Assembly: GCF_000499385.1 (NCBI RefSeq)
Contig: NW_013654385.1
Location: forward strand, 1-26,440
Length of the DNA: 26,440 nt
Origin: Eimeria necatrix
Lineage: Eukaryota; Apicomplexa; Conoidasida; Eucoccidiorida; Eimeriidae
Direction: 5' to 3'
Below the pieces are notes generated by a model, which was not told the DNA's origin, ran no database searches, and saw nothing but the letters and a program-made list of their open reading frames with translations. Position numbers and translations under genes: made by a program. Within the stretch, counting starts at the first letter, position 1. Each line of letters starts with the position of its first letter. Positions 13,004-23,300 of the stretch are shown here, one piece after another.

Positions 13004-14860
13004 TGTGCTCAGCTGAGTTTCCTACTCGGGTAATACTGAGTTAAATACAAGCTAGAAGGTGAATGCAATGATTAAATGAGGGAGGTGTGTTCTAGCGGGG
13101 TATTCCAAGAAAGGCTTTCCTTTGGGCTTTAATAAGATGGAAAATTCTGGGCGACGACCGACTGTTGAAGCTAAATCTAGCGTTTTGCCCTGCTGCACAT
13201 TTATATGTTGGGGATAACTTGTAACCAAAAAGCCAGAGACAAAGCTAAGTAGCTACGAGACTGAAAACGTTCGTTCGTATGTGTGTGGGCGATGACAAAA
13301 AGAGTTTTGTGCAGCCCATAACCCATATATATATCAGACCTTTCTGAAAAATAGCAGAGCCTATAAACCTAAGTGCAACGTAGTTGGGTCCGAGCGCCGA
13401 CAGACTTTGGGGACCTTCTGCGCGCTTGAGCAAGGGAGCGACTCCAGTTACGAAAACCATTGTAGCATAACGTCGAAAATGCCAAGGGTGCAGCATATAG
13501 CTATATAAGGCGAAGGTTGGTGCCTAAGTTAAAAGTTGAAAAAGGTTTTCGTGTTTGCTCATTACAGGCGTAATGAGAGAAAGCCGTCAACGATAAATCT
13601 ATGAAGAGGATCCTCAGTGGGGCCCAAAATGGATTCCTTTTGTAAATCATTGTTGAACAGGCGTTGGCTGTACAAACTTTTTGCTTGGAGCAGTGTCGTA
13701 AAGCGACCGAAGAATCGCTTGATGCGGAATGCTTGGGGAGTCCACCGTTGATGCAGGAGTCGTGAAGGTGTTCACGACGCCTGTATCTCAAGGTGAGCTA
13801 CTGAAAAGGGTTTAGACCAGGATTTGAAAAGTGTAATAATTTTGGGCAGCTGGTTACCTAATTTTATTGCCTGGGGCCGTGGTTGAGTTCTCGAGTCGCC
13901 TTTGGATGATGGTGTTGCCGCTTTCTTTGCTCCACCATATACAATTGTTTGCGTGCCTGCTTCCAGTGAACGTTACCATTGAACAAGGATGTGTACTTAT
14001 ACTACGGCATACATGGGAAGTTGTGTTTATTTCTGCGGTTTCAAATTTGTCAGAGAAACCAGCCGGGCTTGTCCAACCGTTACTCAACCCGTGTCGCCGC
14101 TGGAGTCATATCAGTGTATGTTTACTCACCGACCTGCCAAGCAGTGCTCTATGCCTCGACTCTACTTGATATGATGGTAGATTCTTTAAGCAAAGTGGCC
14201 TCCTTAATTCCAAGAGCGATGCTGCTGACAGGAAGTGGCGCCCATGAGCCGCTTGCGGGCGGTCATACTCGCTATCAAGGCATCCCTTACATATTATCTT
14301 CCACCGGAACCCTCCATTCCAGTGTGACATGTGGCACCAATTGTGCAGCCAATTCAGCATCAACTGAGCAATACGTTCTGTCTACGTTTTTCAGAGCAAC
14401 TGATAAATTGAATGCATCAATCACAAGTTGGAACAAGTGCTCCGCACATATATTCAGTTAGATAAGCAGAACTGGGGGCATATCTTCCAGCCAGCGAAGT
14501 AGTGTAGTACTCGGCTAACTCTGATGGTCGTACTACCTATGTTTCAGCCTGTATCTAATGATGCTTATGAACAGATAAGCTCTAAGACCCGATTCTCTTC
14601 TTCAAATTCTCCGAAAAAGAGTCAAAAAATCCCAAATTATGTCCCTCAACGTTTGAGTAATCAAAAGGGGAGCTCCGGAATAGATCTGAATATCTAAGCG
14701 CCTTCCGATGGGTCAGCGCGCTTGCCACATCTCGCCTGGGCCAGCGCTGGACCTAGGGCACCCACTAGGGGTGCTGCAGCCCTCATGTAACTTAGCTAAC
14801 TTTAACAAGCCTCTTACTCTGTCCTATCATTGACCTCTTACAACCACACGGAGGACCCAT

Positions 14861-14880
14861 TGTAGTGCCCGTGCATTACG
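14861..14880. repeat. hairpin related to the 25868 and 26335 repeats
   Basis: The sequence TGTAGTGCCCGTGCATTACG folds into a 7-bp stem (GTAGTGC with GCATTAC, one G-T wobble) and a CCGT loop. It resembles the stems at 25868-25887 and 26335-26354, but its flanks match less clearly. It may be a third, more decayed copy or a chance resemblance. Confidence 0.3.
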
Positions 14881-15107
14881 AGTAGCCTGCAAACCAACAA
14901 ATCATTCTTTAATTATATGAGGATTTTACGAACTGAAGCTCTAGTGCACGCCAGTGCAGTGTGTTCAAGAAATTGCCTCCAAGGTCATAGAATTAATGTA
15001 AAGAGACGAAGTGATTATGCAAGAGCACTTGGTCCTTTGGTGATCAGGCCCAATCAAGCGTGCAAAGATATGCTTAAAGAGTGAGCACTCTTAATGCCGC
15101 TGCTCTC

Positions 15108-15253
15108 TTTCTTTCACTGTATATCCGTCATGCTTGCTCTAGAGCCACCACCCATTGACACCACCATCCTAGTATCGCGGTTTCTTTCACTGTATATCCG
15201 TCATGCTTGCTCTAGAGCCACCACCCATTGATACCACCATCCTAGTATCGCGG
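15108..15253. repeat. 73-bp perfect-length tandem duplication
   Basis: Copy 1 is 15108-15180 and copy 2 is 15181-15253. They abut directly and differ at one base only, C at 15159 against T at 15232. The copy ends in TATCGCGG, and the end of copy 2 overlaps the left arm of the perfect hairpin at 15250-15275. The near identity means the duplication is recent or maintained. No open frame runs convincingly through both copies; 73 is not a multiple of three. Confidence 0.95.
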
Positions 15254-15275
15254 ACTCCCGAGCACGGGAGTCCGC
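15250..15275. repeat. perfect 11-bp inverted repeat, 4-nt loop
   Basis: The left arm GCGGACTCCCG (15250-15260), loop AGCA and right arm CGGGAGTCCGC (15265-15275) form a GC-rich stem without mismatch. The first four bases of the left arm are the end of the 73-bp repeat. Copy 1 of that repeat lacks the downstream arm, so only the second copy can form the stem. It could be a cruciform or slippage site that drove the duplication, or a terminator-like RNA hairpin. Confidence 0.8.
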
Positions 15276-16490
15276 AGTACGATAATGCAGGGCTCCTTTT
15301 GAAACCGCATCGGCTGTTTGTTCCAAAACACTTTTCAGGCAAGCACGCTGGCCTGCATGCACATCCGCATAATGCATACTAGACCAAAGCTGTAATGAGT
15401 GGCACCACAAGATTGTCCCAGTACAGCTCCATGAGCCTGCACCATTTATTATCCTACAAATGGAACATTGTTAAAAATTATATAGCTAGAAAAACTTAGC
15501 TTTTGCCGCAGACTTAGCCCAGGTTCTTTGGCTGGAAAGATAGGAACTGGATAGCTGTGTAGCCGGTGCAGCGTGCGGGGGATACGGCTGACAGTGGAGC
15601 CGCACCGTTCATCTCAGAAGTAACACACATGAATTTGCATACCAAAACACCAGTGCTGTCCGAAGTGGCGCATTGGTTGAATTGACGATTTTTCGAGCCA
15701 CTAGTTCTTCTAGGGTAGCGAAGAGCCCTTGACCATAATAAGTTCGCTAGTGGACTTTGTAAATCTTCTTTCACTAAAATTCTGTCCGATTTTGCTGCCT
15801 TGAATTTTTCTTAAGCACTATTTCAATGAATAACAGCTGTTCACAGGGATTTTCTCAATTATGTGCATCCCGTCGCCCGTTCGCGTTACTGATTTGGCGC
15901 GTTTCTTCTGTCCTTGAAAACAGCCATCGCAACCACATTACTATTATATATGGACCCAATATACAATAAGCCTTTCTAGTAGCAGCGATCAGAGCATACA
16001 CTCAGAGTATTCTCGGTCACTTGCCCTCTTGGCAGAGGGGAGCACGCCAAAACTAGCCCCATTTGACTTGGCTACGTCCCCCCGTATGAATATACCCGTT
16101 ACATGCAGCGTCAGATCTTCTCTCAATCAACTGCCTTTTGGCACTAAAAATGTTGCGAAAAGCTTTTGTCCTCCAGTTGCTCACACGAAGTCGCGTACAA
16201 TCAGTGTCGGATCATATCAGAGTTAAGGTGGTTTTCACGAGCGTCACCGGTTAACCAAGCACCCGCAGCTGTGTTACAAATCGTTGGCGTTGTTACATTG
16301 TTACAGTCTGCACTATGGATAGGATACGGCTATCTTCAAAGCCATATCTTCTAGCAGAAGGCACCTTGTGGCCCTTCCCGTTGCCCGTTTGTATGCGAGT
16401 AGATCTCCAAAGACCTTCAAGCTCTAGCAAAGTGTATTGCATAGTTTTAACTATTGTTTAATACTGTAGAAAATGAGAGAATCACAATAT

Positions 16491-16584
16491 CCCAACGTTT
16501 AAGCCCTAGTTCGCTAGCTATCCTTGTGCCACAGTACCCCAACGTTGAAGCCCTAGTTCCCCAGCTATCCTTGTGCCACAGCAG
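16491..16584. repeat. 47-bp tandem duplication, about 90 percent identical
   Basis: Copies at 16491-16537 and 16538-16584 begin CCCAACGTT and share a long internal block ending CTATCCTTGTGCCACAG. They differ at five positions. The unit is not a multiple of three, so in any frame the two copies encode different peptides. It is older than the 73-bp duplication at 15108, judging from divergence. Confidence 0.85.
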
Positions 16585-17074
16585 GCCAGCGGGACCTTCA
16601 GCGCTAGCCCCTGCGTCCATACGCCGCCTAGATGCCGTTATGACCGAGAAAAAGGTCTCAATATCGATTTTTTCCACTGAGAAGCACGCAGCATTCGTTC
16701 ATTTGGGGGCTAAAGAATAGAGACTCAGTCCAATGTGACCGCGCTCCTACCTGCTTGCTCAGGGCTATTCCAACTGTGTTTATACACAGGAGGAGCTACT
16801 TTACGCTTGACCAAAATATTTGTGAGAAAAGCGAGCCAAAAGTGTCGTCACACAGCACCCGAGACACTTTATGTAGAAGATGCTATAGTGGAACTGCATC
16901 ATGCGAATGGCGGAGTCGCCTCTACCACTAATATTACCAGAGCTCAGCCGCCCTTTCGTAGTCGGCACATGTAGCGATATGACTTCAGTCTTAGAACAAA
17001 ATGCTAATTTGCAGTTATTGCAGAATTTCATGCCAACATACCACAATGAAGCGGAAGGCAAAAATTAAAAGGGC

Positions 17075-17081
17075 TGCATGC
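17075..17081 (+). promoter_or_regulatory. TGCATGC element upstream of the FAM133-like gene
   Basis: TGCATGC lies 146 bases upstream of the ATG at 17227. In coccidian parasites this heptamer is a known promoter element. Its place just upstream of a confirmed gene start makes it the best candidate for a functional copy among the ten in the window. The transcription start itself cannot be seen. Confidence 0.4.
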
Positions 17082-17226
17082 TCATAGGTAAACTAGGGCA
17101 CCACTGGCGTGGCTTGCGTTTCGTTGTTTTCTAATTGCGTTTTGACGAGAATGTTTCGTGGAGAGTTCATTTGTCATAAATATCGTTTTTCGCAGTAGAC
17201 ACCCTCCTACTGGTTGTGGTGCCGTG

Positions 17227-18382
17227 ATGGGGAAAAACAGGGGCTTCAAGCCCCAGGGCCTCCAGTTAAATCCCATAAAACGCGTTGCAAGTGGCGGGTG
17301 AGCACTAAATGACTATATGTACATATTCTTCACATCAACCAAACCACGAGCAGCCCCAAAGTTGCCCAGCTTCCTTGCTTCCGATGGTGACTAGTCCACG
17401 GCTCTATCTGTATTCTTTCTCTTGGCCGTTGCCGCAGAGCAGGTAGCGGGCCTAGCCCAAAGGGTCAGTAGAGGTGGGGTTCAATATCCACGCAGGAAAC
17501 AATCTGACAAATTGCTAACATTCACCTTCGGGTGTACGAACATGTGGAGCAGCCCACGCGTTTGAGAAACCTACGCGTGCTTACTACTCCTGGAGATGGC
17601 TTCAGGGACGCTACGAGTCATTTACATGTGCCATTTGGTCAAGCTGACCATGTGGATATCTCGTGGCACCACTGTGTTTTGTTCAGGCCTTCGCTTCTTG
17701 AGAAACTAGGAAGAAATTCGCGGCCAACATGGGACCAGCTGCACAAGATGCTGAAGAAGAAGGAAGCATCGAATAGCGAGTTCCTCGAAAAGTATGAAAA
17801 TGAATGCTTCAGTAGAGAACTACAGGTACGTCACGTATTGTTGGATCTGGGATGTTACATTGCCCGCTGACAGCATCTCAGTTGCTTCGTATGATTTCGT
17901 AGATGAGGCCCCCAAGTGCTGCGGGCGAGGCTGTGCGGAACGACTCTGAACCCAGGAATTGATTTGTACACCTAAGAATTTCCACGGCTCTGTCTGCGTA
18001 GAATTTTCGGAATGCGAAGATTGAAGAACAGGAGCGGCAGCACTTGGAAGCAGTAAAGAAGGAGGCTAAGAAGAGACAGCGCCGAGACAGCTCCAGCAGT
18101 GACAGCAGTTCAAGCGGTTCGGAAAAATCCCACAAAAAAAAGCGCAAGAGAGAAAAAGACAAGAAAAGGAAGCAGAAGAAGCAAAAGAAAGTAAGGTGCA
18201 CTTCGCCTTCTCTGATGGGCCAGGCATTTCTGTGCCGATGATAGTACTTCATGCTCCACGTGCCACCTGTGAATGGCTACCTGCAGGCTAAGACGGCAAA
18301 GCATTCCGAAGAAAACGCGGCTGAAAGCGTCACCCACAACCCCTTCCGCCTTTCTACTTTTTTCGGGATGGAAAAAGAATAA
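17227..18382 (+). CDS. FAM133-like protein, four exons, 164 residues
   Basis: I read exons at 17227-17297, 17687-17825, 18002-18190 and 18287-18382, with GT-AG introns of 389, 176 and 96 nt. All phases agree: the first junction splits a glycine codon and the others fall between codons. The protein starts MGKNRGF and has NPIKR at residues 16-20, as animal FAM133 proteins do (MGK near the start, then NPI). Next comes the family's signature RPTW (36-39), followed by a Lys-rich helix with a spaced FLEKYEN motif (52-58). A Ser/Asp run (99-110) and a Lys/Arg block (about 112-133) follow. The tail is short (134-164) and contains NPFRLSTFFG. Human FAM133 is about 248 residues, so the C-terminal Lys-rich part is shorter here. 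The exact role is not established; the low-complexity Ser/Lys composition suggests a nuclear, RNA-associated protein. Reading through intron 3 would end the protein at 18241 with a different tail. Confidence 0.85.
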
Positions 18383-18904
18383 CAAAAAACGGCATCCAAT
18401 TAATACGTGTACAGGCTAGTATGTAGCTCAGTGAAAGGCCATGCATGTTGGTAACCGCCATACCAGCAGACTTATTTGCTCTATGGCTTGATTTCAAGAG
18501 GCTTGTGGATCGGGAGCCAGTGTGAAGGTGCCGCGCTGGTTGGTTAGCAGCTGAACAGCAGATCCCTCAAATGCCCCGTCTGCCAGAGCCTCCTAACAGC
18601 GGTGGATGTGCTGCCTAATCTTCAAAACCGGAAACTTCAAGGCTGACCAGCAGGTGTCTTCAAGAAGCGGGTAGTTCGCAATTTTTTGGTAGCTGGTGGC
18701 TTTTTCCCCATGCCGCCTAGAGCGGCATGCGTAGCTAGCGGTGTGGAGATGTCAACTATTCTCCTCCCATGACCTGGACGATTACGTAATTTTTGACTCA
18801 AACTTGGCCGCTCTTTCAGCTAAAGGATTCTGTACACACGGGCTGCACGACTCGCTGTCCACCAAAACAGTTTCATAGGATGGGGGCACCCCATTTTCGA
18901 TTGG
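18383..18904. other. convergent intergenic region
   Basis: The stop codons of the plus-strand FAM133-like gene and the minus-strand C2/coiled-coil gene face each other across these 522 bases, so both 3' untranslated regions should lie here and may overlap. I see no AATAAA on either strand near the stops and no further gene. Confidence 0.6.
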
Positions 18905-20320
18905 TTAGGGCACATTTAGACTCATGCATTTTGCCTCTATTCTGGGTGGTGTCATCCTTCCGCTGCACTGCGGAGAGGCCGCCCGCAAATGATGATCAAT
19001 GACTGGATGCTGCGTAACTCCCTGCTTAACGTGCATCGGAAGGGAGCACACTGCAAAATTTTGCACTGCCATTTTTGAGCTTCCGAGATTGGAGGTGAAG
19101 GCATGCAGGTGTGCTTTTAGCGGAGTGTACAGCGCGTGTTGGGGTTGATGGGCACATTGCTGCAGCAGCTGCTGTCTGTGAGTGCGTTGTCTGTTGACGT
19201 GGTCCCGAAGCTGTTGCCCTCTTTGAAGCACAGTGCCGCCTGGCGGCATAAACACACGAAGCTGCTGAGCCTCCAAAGCGGTTTGCAAAGTATTACCGTC
19301 GCGTACCCGTTGGAGCACATTGGCACGTTGTAGCTTTCCAGAAGGCTGCTCTATGCATTGTTGGCATACTACAGAAGCATCCCGCGGCCCACTTGCAAGG
19401 GATGCAGGGCATTGTTGCAACGGCGGCTCTCTCTCCAATCGAGAACCTGGAAGCGGCCGTAAAGGTGTATTAGCTGCACTACCGTGGACCGCATTAACTG
19501 GCTGGAGACACTGCGGGCTAGTAGAGCTCTGCTGATCCACTGGTGAATGGTCCTGTTCCTCTATGCAGTCATCAGGTTGGCTGCTAATACTGGCTGTATG
19601 CCTTGGCAGGTCTTGTGACAAGCGCTGCAGGGGAGCGAAGGCTGCGCCTTCAGCAGGGGGCTGGCGTCGCACTTCCGTCGTTCGTCCCAGTGGCTCTTTG
19701 CCGTCTATTCCTTTTAATGTATCACGCATCCCCTGAAGTTTCCTTAATGCCCATGTGCCGAGCTGTGGTATGGGCGCCAGTTGCGCTAGCCCAGCTGGAC
19801 TTTCTTCACGAGAAAGACTTTCTTCGTCTGTTGTGGCATGCTTGAGGATGCCGACTAGCTGTTGGTCAACCAGCAACAGCTGGTGTTCAAGATCCTTTGT
19901 TCTCTCCTTATTCGCAGTTAGTTCGTTTTGCAATCTCGCTTGCACCTCTTCAGCGCGGACTTTCGCTGCCGCATGCTCGGCAACGAGCAACTGTAAATGA
20001 AGCCGTTCTCGATGATAGTTGTCGATTTCTTTCTGAAGTTGCCGTTTCTCAACATCTTCCACAGAAGACGCGTCGGAATTTTTCCTTTTACAGCCTTGCT
20101 CCTTTAGCTCCTCTTTCAATTCAGTGACCTGCTGACAGAGGGCGCTGAGCTCCTTCTTATGGTTCTCTTGCTCCTCAGCAGAACGCCGTTCAAGGTGCCG
20201 GCACCAATTGTCTCTCGCCTGCACTTGCTGCTGCAGCCCTTCGACGAGCTCTATCAGCTCCTTGACTTGCTGCTTATCCTCGTTACCTCGATAATCATCG
20301 TCTTGATGCCTCCCTTGTTC
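18905..20320 (-). other. exon 4: coiled coil and disordered C-terminal tail
   Basis: This terminal exon gives 471 residues and TAA. The first 170 or so are a typical coiled coil, with heptad leucines and dense Glu/Lys/Gln, such as VKELIELVEGLQQQVQ and VTELKEELKEQ. A break rich in Ser/Asp (KRKNSDASSVEDV) splits it into two helices. The rest is low-complexity Gln, Pro, Ser and Arg, with a short conserved-looking LGTWALRKLQG. The acceptor is a pyrimidine-rich run ending TTTGCAG at 20321. Confidence 0.8.
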
Positions 20321-23300
20321 CTGCAAATGGTGCACAACACGAAAAGATTAGGGCAGGCGTGGCAGGAACAAAATAAGGGCACCATAGCTGACACTTCAAA
20401 TCTCGAAAACACACACGGCCAAAGTATGATATGGTAGAAAGTGGGATTGTATTCACTTCAACACGCTCAGTGTTTCAACTGCTAACAGTTGATGATTCCA
20501 TTCTCTGTGCACCGTTGGTGGCTTTGAAGCAACGGCCATGTAGAAGTCCACGCAGCCACTCGGCCTCTGCGGTGGTGTCCGCGGGCTTTTTGCCTTGCAG
20601 CACGCAGAGCTACCTCTGGCCGTAAAAGCTGAAAGCAAGTATCCTGTCTACCAACCATATAGCAAGCGCAACCGCCACTTGGCTTAACAATTTGACTGTA
20701 GGGCCCAAGCGCTGTTCGTCACCATGTAAATTGTATTCAGTTTACCTCGTTTGTTGACCTGCGCAGCAGTTCCTGTTTTGTCTTGAATTGACAATTTATT
20801 ACATGAGCTCGGAATGCTATCCAACCACGCAGAAGAAGGTAATGATATTGTGCAGTTCCACGGGAATCACCAGGAAAAATAGCTGCCAACCGCAACAATG
20901 CTATGGTACGCCGTTGGCGTTGTAGCAGGGCCTTTTGTGCCCAGATCCTTAAAATAAATCTGCGAAGTCAATCAGCGACAGTTGGACGCACAAGGGGTCA
21001 TCCGCTACAAAACAGGGAGGCAAATGCCGAGAGGAAAAAACTGACACAGAAACGCAAACACAGCAAAAAAGGGGCCTGTGAACTAGATCAAGGCGCATCA
21101 ACAGACTCATCGGTCCGCTCACTTCCTCGTAAGTGTCTTTTCTCGGCTGGCAGAAGCAGCGGCTAACCACTTGAAAACTTTCGCTCTGGAGGGGATTTTC
21201 CGCAAATCATGAGGGTTCTGTATTATTTGCGTGGAACTACCTGATGAAGGGCTTTTTGAATCAACTGGCTTCTCTGAATGAGCACGATGAGTTGTTGGGT
21301 CCGGTTGCTCTACTTCTGTAGTCGGGACTGCACGTAAGCTATTATCTCCGGCTGAACGGAAATGCAGGTCTTTACAATTTTCTTTCTGCGATTGTGGTTC
21401 AAAGGTATCTCCTCTGAAGGACGAGATGCTTTTCGCGTGATCAGTATGTTTGTGTAGAAACGACTGGCAATTTGAATACGTTTGTTGATGACACTCTTGT
21501 TGCGACTGCCGATGGCGCCTCTGGTTTAAAAGCAGCTGAGCACGGGTCATCAGGCAATCAAGTCTTCGAATGCTCGTTGACAAGGTGCTCTTGCGGTCAT
21601 CCAAGATGGAGCCAAGGCGGGCAGCGCAATCTACCACAGCAGGGCGATTACCCAGCAGACAACTGACTGCAACATGATTTGCGGTAGCTGCTCCAGCTTT
21701 GTGGTTTTCCTCTCCACGGACAGAAACGCTGTCATCTGGAGAGACCTCAAACTCACCAGCTTGCTGAGCAAGTTGACGGTCCGTCATTACTGTGGATGGA
21801 GAGTCCCTGCGATGCTGATAATCTGATATTTGCTCCAGACCTAGTTCATGTGGCTTCCCACTCAGGAAGCAATCATTTTGCTGTCGGCCAGTATGGTTGG
21901 CAGTCCCAACACCACACGTACTCGAAGGCCTTTGGTTGCTCTTCATGCTTAGCCCTGAAAGTAGCTTTTGGGGTTGCTGTAGCTTCCGCGAAACAGAACT
22001 GCGTGAGCTTCGATCTCTTTCTCCCCTTGCTGCAGCGGCGATTGCTGATGCAGCCAAAACTGCTGCTACAGAAAGCTCCTGTTGGCGTCGTTGGTGACGT
22101 CGCCATTGGCCGTCCTTTGACTGCTGGTTTGATGCAACACTGTCGGTTGATTTAGTGAAATTGGCTGTGCAACGCTGCCCACAGCTTGGTGGCGACAAGT
22201 GTTGTGTATCCCGCCTCTCACTCTTCAGTGCGAGAACATCTGAATTATGAGAAGCGATTCCAGGGCTACGTGGTGAATTGTCATCGCAAGGTTGAAGAGC
22301 ACATGAGTTACGAACCTGTCCTCGCCTGGCAGCGGCTGCCGCTTCATTGCCCAGGCCAGTTCCTGCCCCCAGAGGCTCTCCTTCCCCGCATGGATATTCA
22401 ACACCGTGAATGCTTTGCTTGCTCACTTCACTTTCTTGACACTGCAGAGGGTTTATTGATCTCTGTAAGGCTGTGGAAGCCACTGAAGGAGCTACTGGGG
22501 AAGCCAGTATAGCCTCAGAGGTCTGTACGGAGGACCCGCCGCTATTGTTTAGACGAAATAGCATCACGTTACACCGATTGGCTCCGGTCGTGTTGAAAGT
22601 GAGTCCAGCTATGAAAGCTTTCTCCAATAAATCCAGAGAAGTCACTGGGCTTAAGACGGCAGCAAGTTCCCGCTCTCCCTTAGCACAAATTTCGAAATTG
22701 AATGTATCATCCTCTTTTGCAGTGGGCGAGGGGATTGTGACAGGGAGCCTGAGCTTGACTTCGTGCTGCTGTTCTGTGATGTGGACGCAGTGTAGAGGGA
22801 CGTGAAGAACACCAAGCAGATCATCGGGGCTTGGCGGCTCTGTTGAGGGATTCTTTGTTTGGTTGCCGCTTCCGCAGTAATGAGTAGAAATGGCGGAAGT
22901 TGCCGAGTTACGGAATACCCCAACAGCCAAAACCTGAAAGACAGAGTAATGAATTCAGCAGCGAATTGGCTAAGGGATGTTCTAATCTTGAGAACTTACT
23001 GCATTTGAGATTTTTGCGCGTCGACAAACAGAGAGCTTACAAAGTACGACTTCAGTTCATCGCATTTCCGTGAACGTTCACCATCCCAACCTTCGTCCCC
23101 TCCAGTCGCATGCTTTTCAAGCACAGGTACGCCGTCAATGACCAGCGGCCCCTGCCCCCAAGCGCTAGACACAAGCGTTGGCGGCGGCAAAGGGCGAGAG
23201 GCACTATCTGATGAACAAAAAGGGGCCTTTTCACGGGCGGAAGAGCCATGAGCCACTTCTTGAGTGAAGTTATATTTGTAGACTGCACAGTATAGAGATG

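Larger units (their letters stand above)
12319..17226. other. stretch without a provable gene, with tandem duplications
   Basis: Open frames here reach 160 codons (13979-14461 plus), but they overlap others of similar quality in different frames, and none shows a known motif. Segments at 12524-12718, 13970-14115 and 16036-16226 (all plus) have good acceptor sequences and could be exons; their phases do not chain into one convincing gene. The clear content is repetitive: duplications at 12966, 15108 and 16491, and a perfect hairpin at 15250. The last 150 bases are probably the promoter and 5' leader of the plus-strand FAM133-like gene. Confidence 0.45.

Noticed and set aside
13632..13764. Plus-strand frames that both look like protein, one with an ATG and one acidic.
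   Set aside because: Two overlapping frames cannot both be real, which shows that visual impression is not enough evidence in this region.
13970..14115. Plus-strand segment between a CTTCCAG acceptor and a GTATGT donor, faintly like a longin-type strand-helix pattern.
   Set aside because: The similarity is a general hydrophobic pattern, and no neighbouring exon joins in the right phase.
17420..17500. T-arm-like GGTTCAA string suggesting a tRNA.
   Set aside because: The loop is eight bases, and no acceptor stem or anticodon arm can be formed around it.
20470..20630. Extra exon between exons 3 and 4 of the large gene, after a TGCTTTCAG acceptor.
   Set aside because: Exons 3 and 4 already join in phase 0, and the segment would need either a 15-base microexon or weak donors.
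22996..23003. GTAAGT donor at the end of the 213-codon frame of the large gene.
   Set aside because: It ends in phase 2, while exon 2 needs phase 0. The GTAAGC donor at 23040 restores the frame and the C2-like strand pattern.
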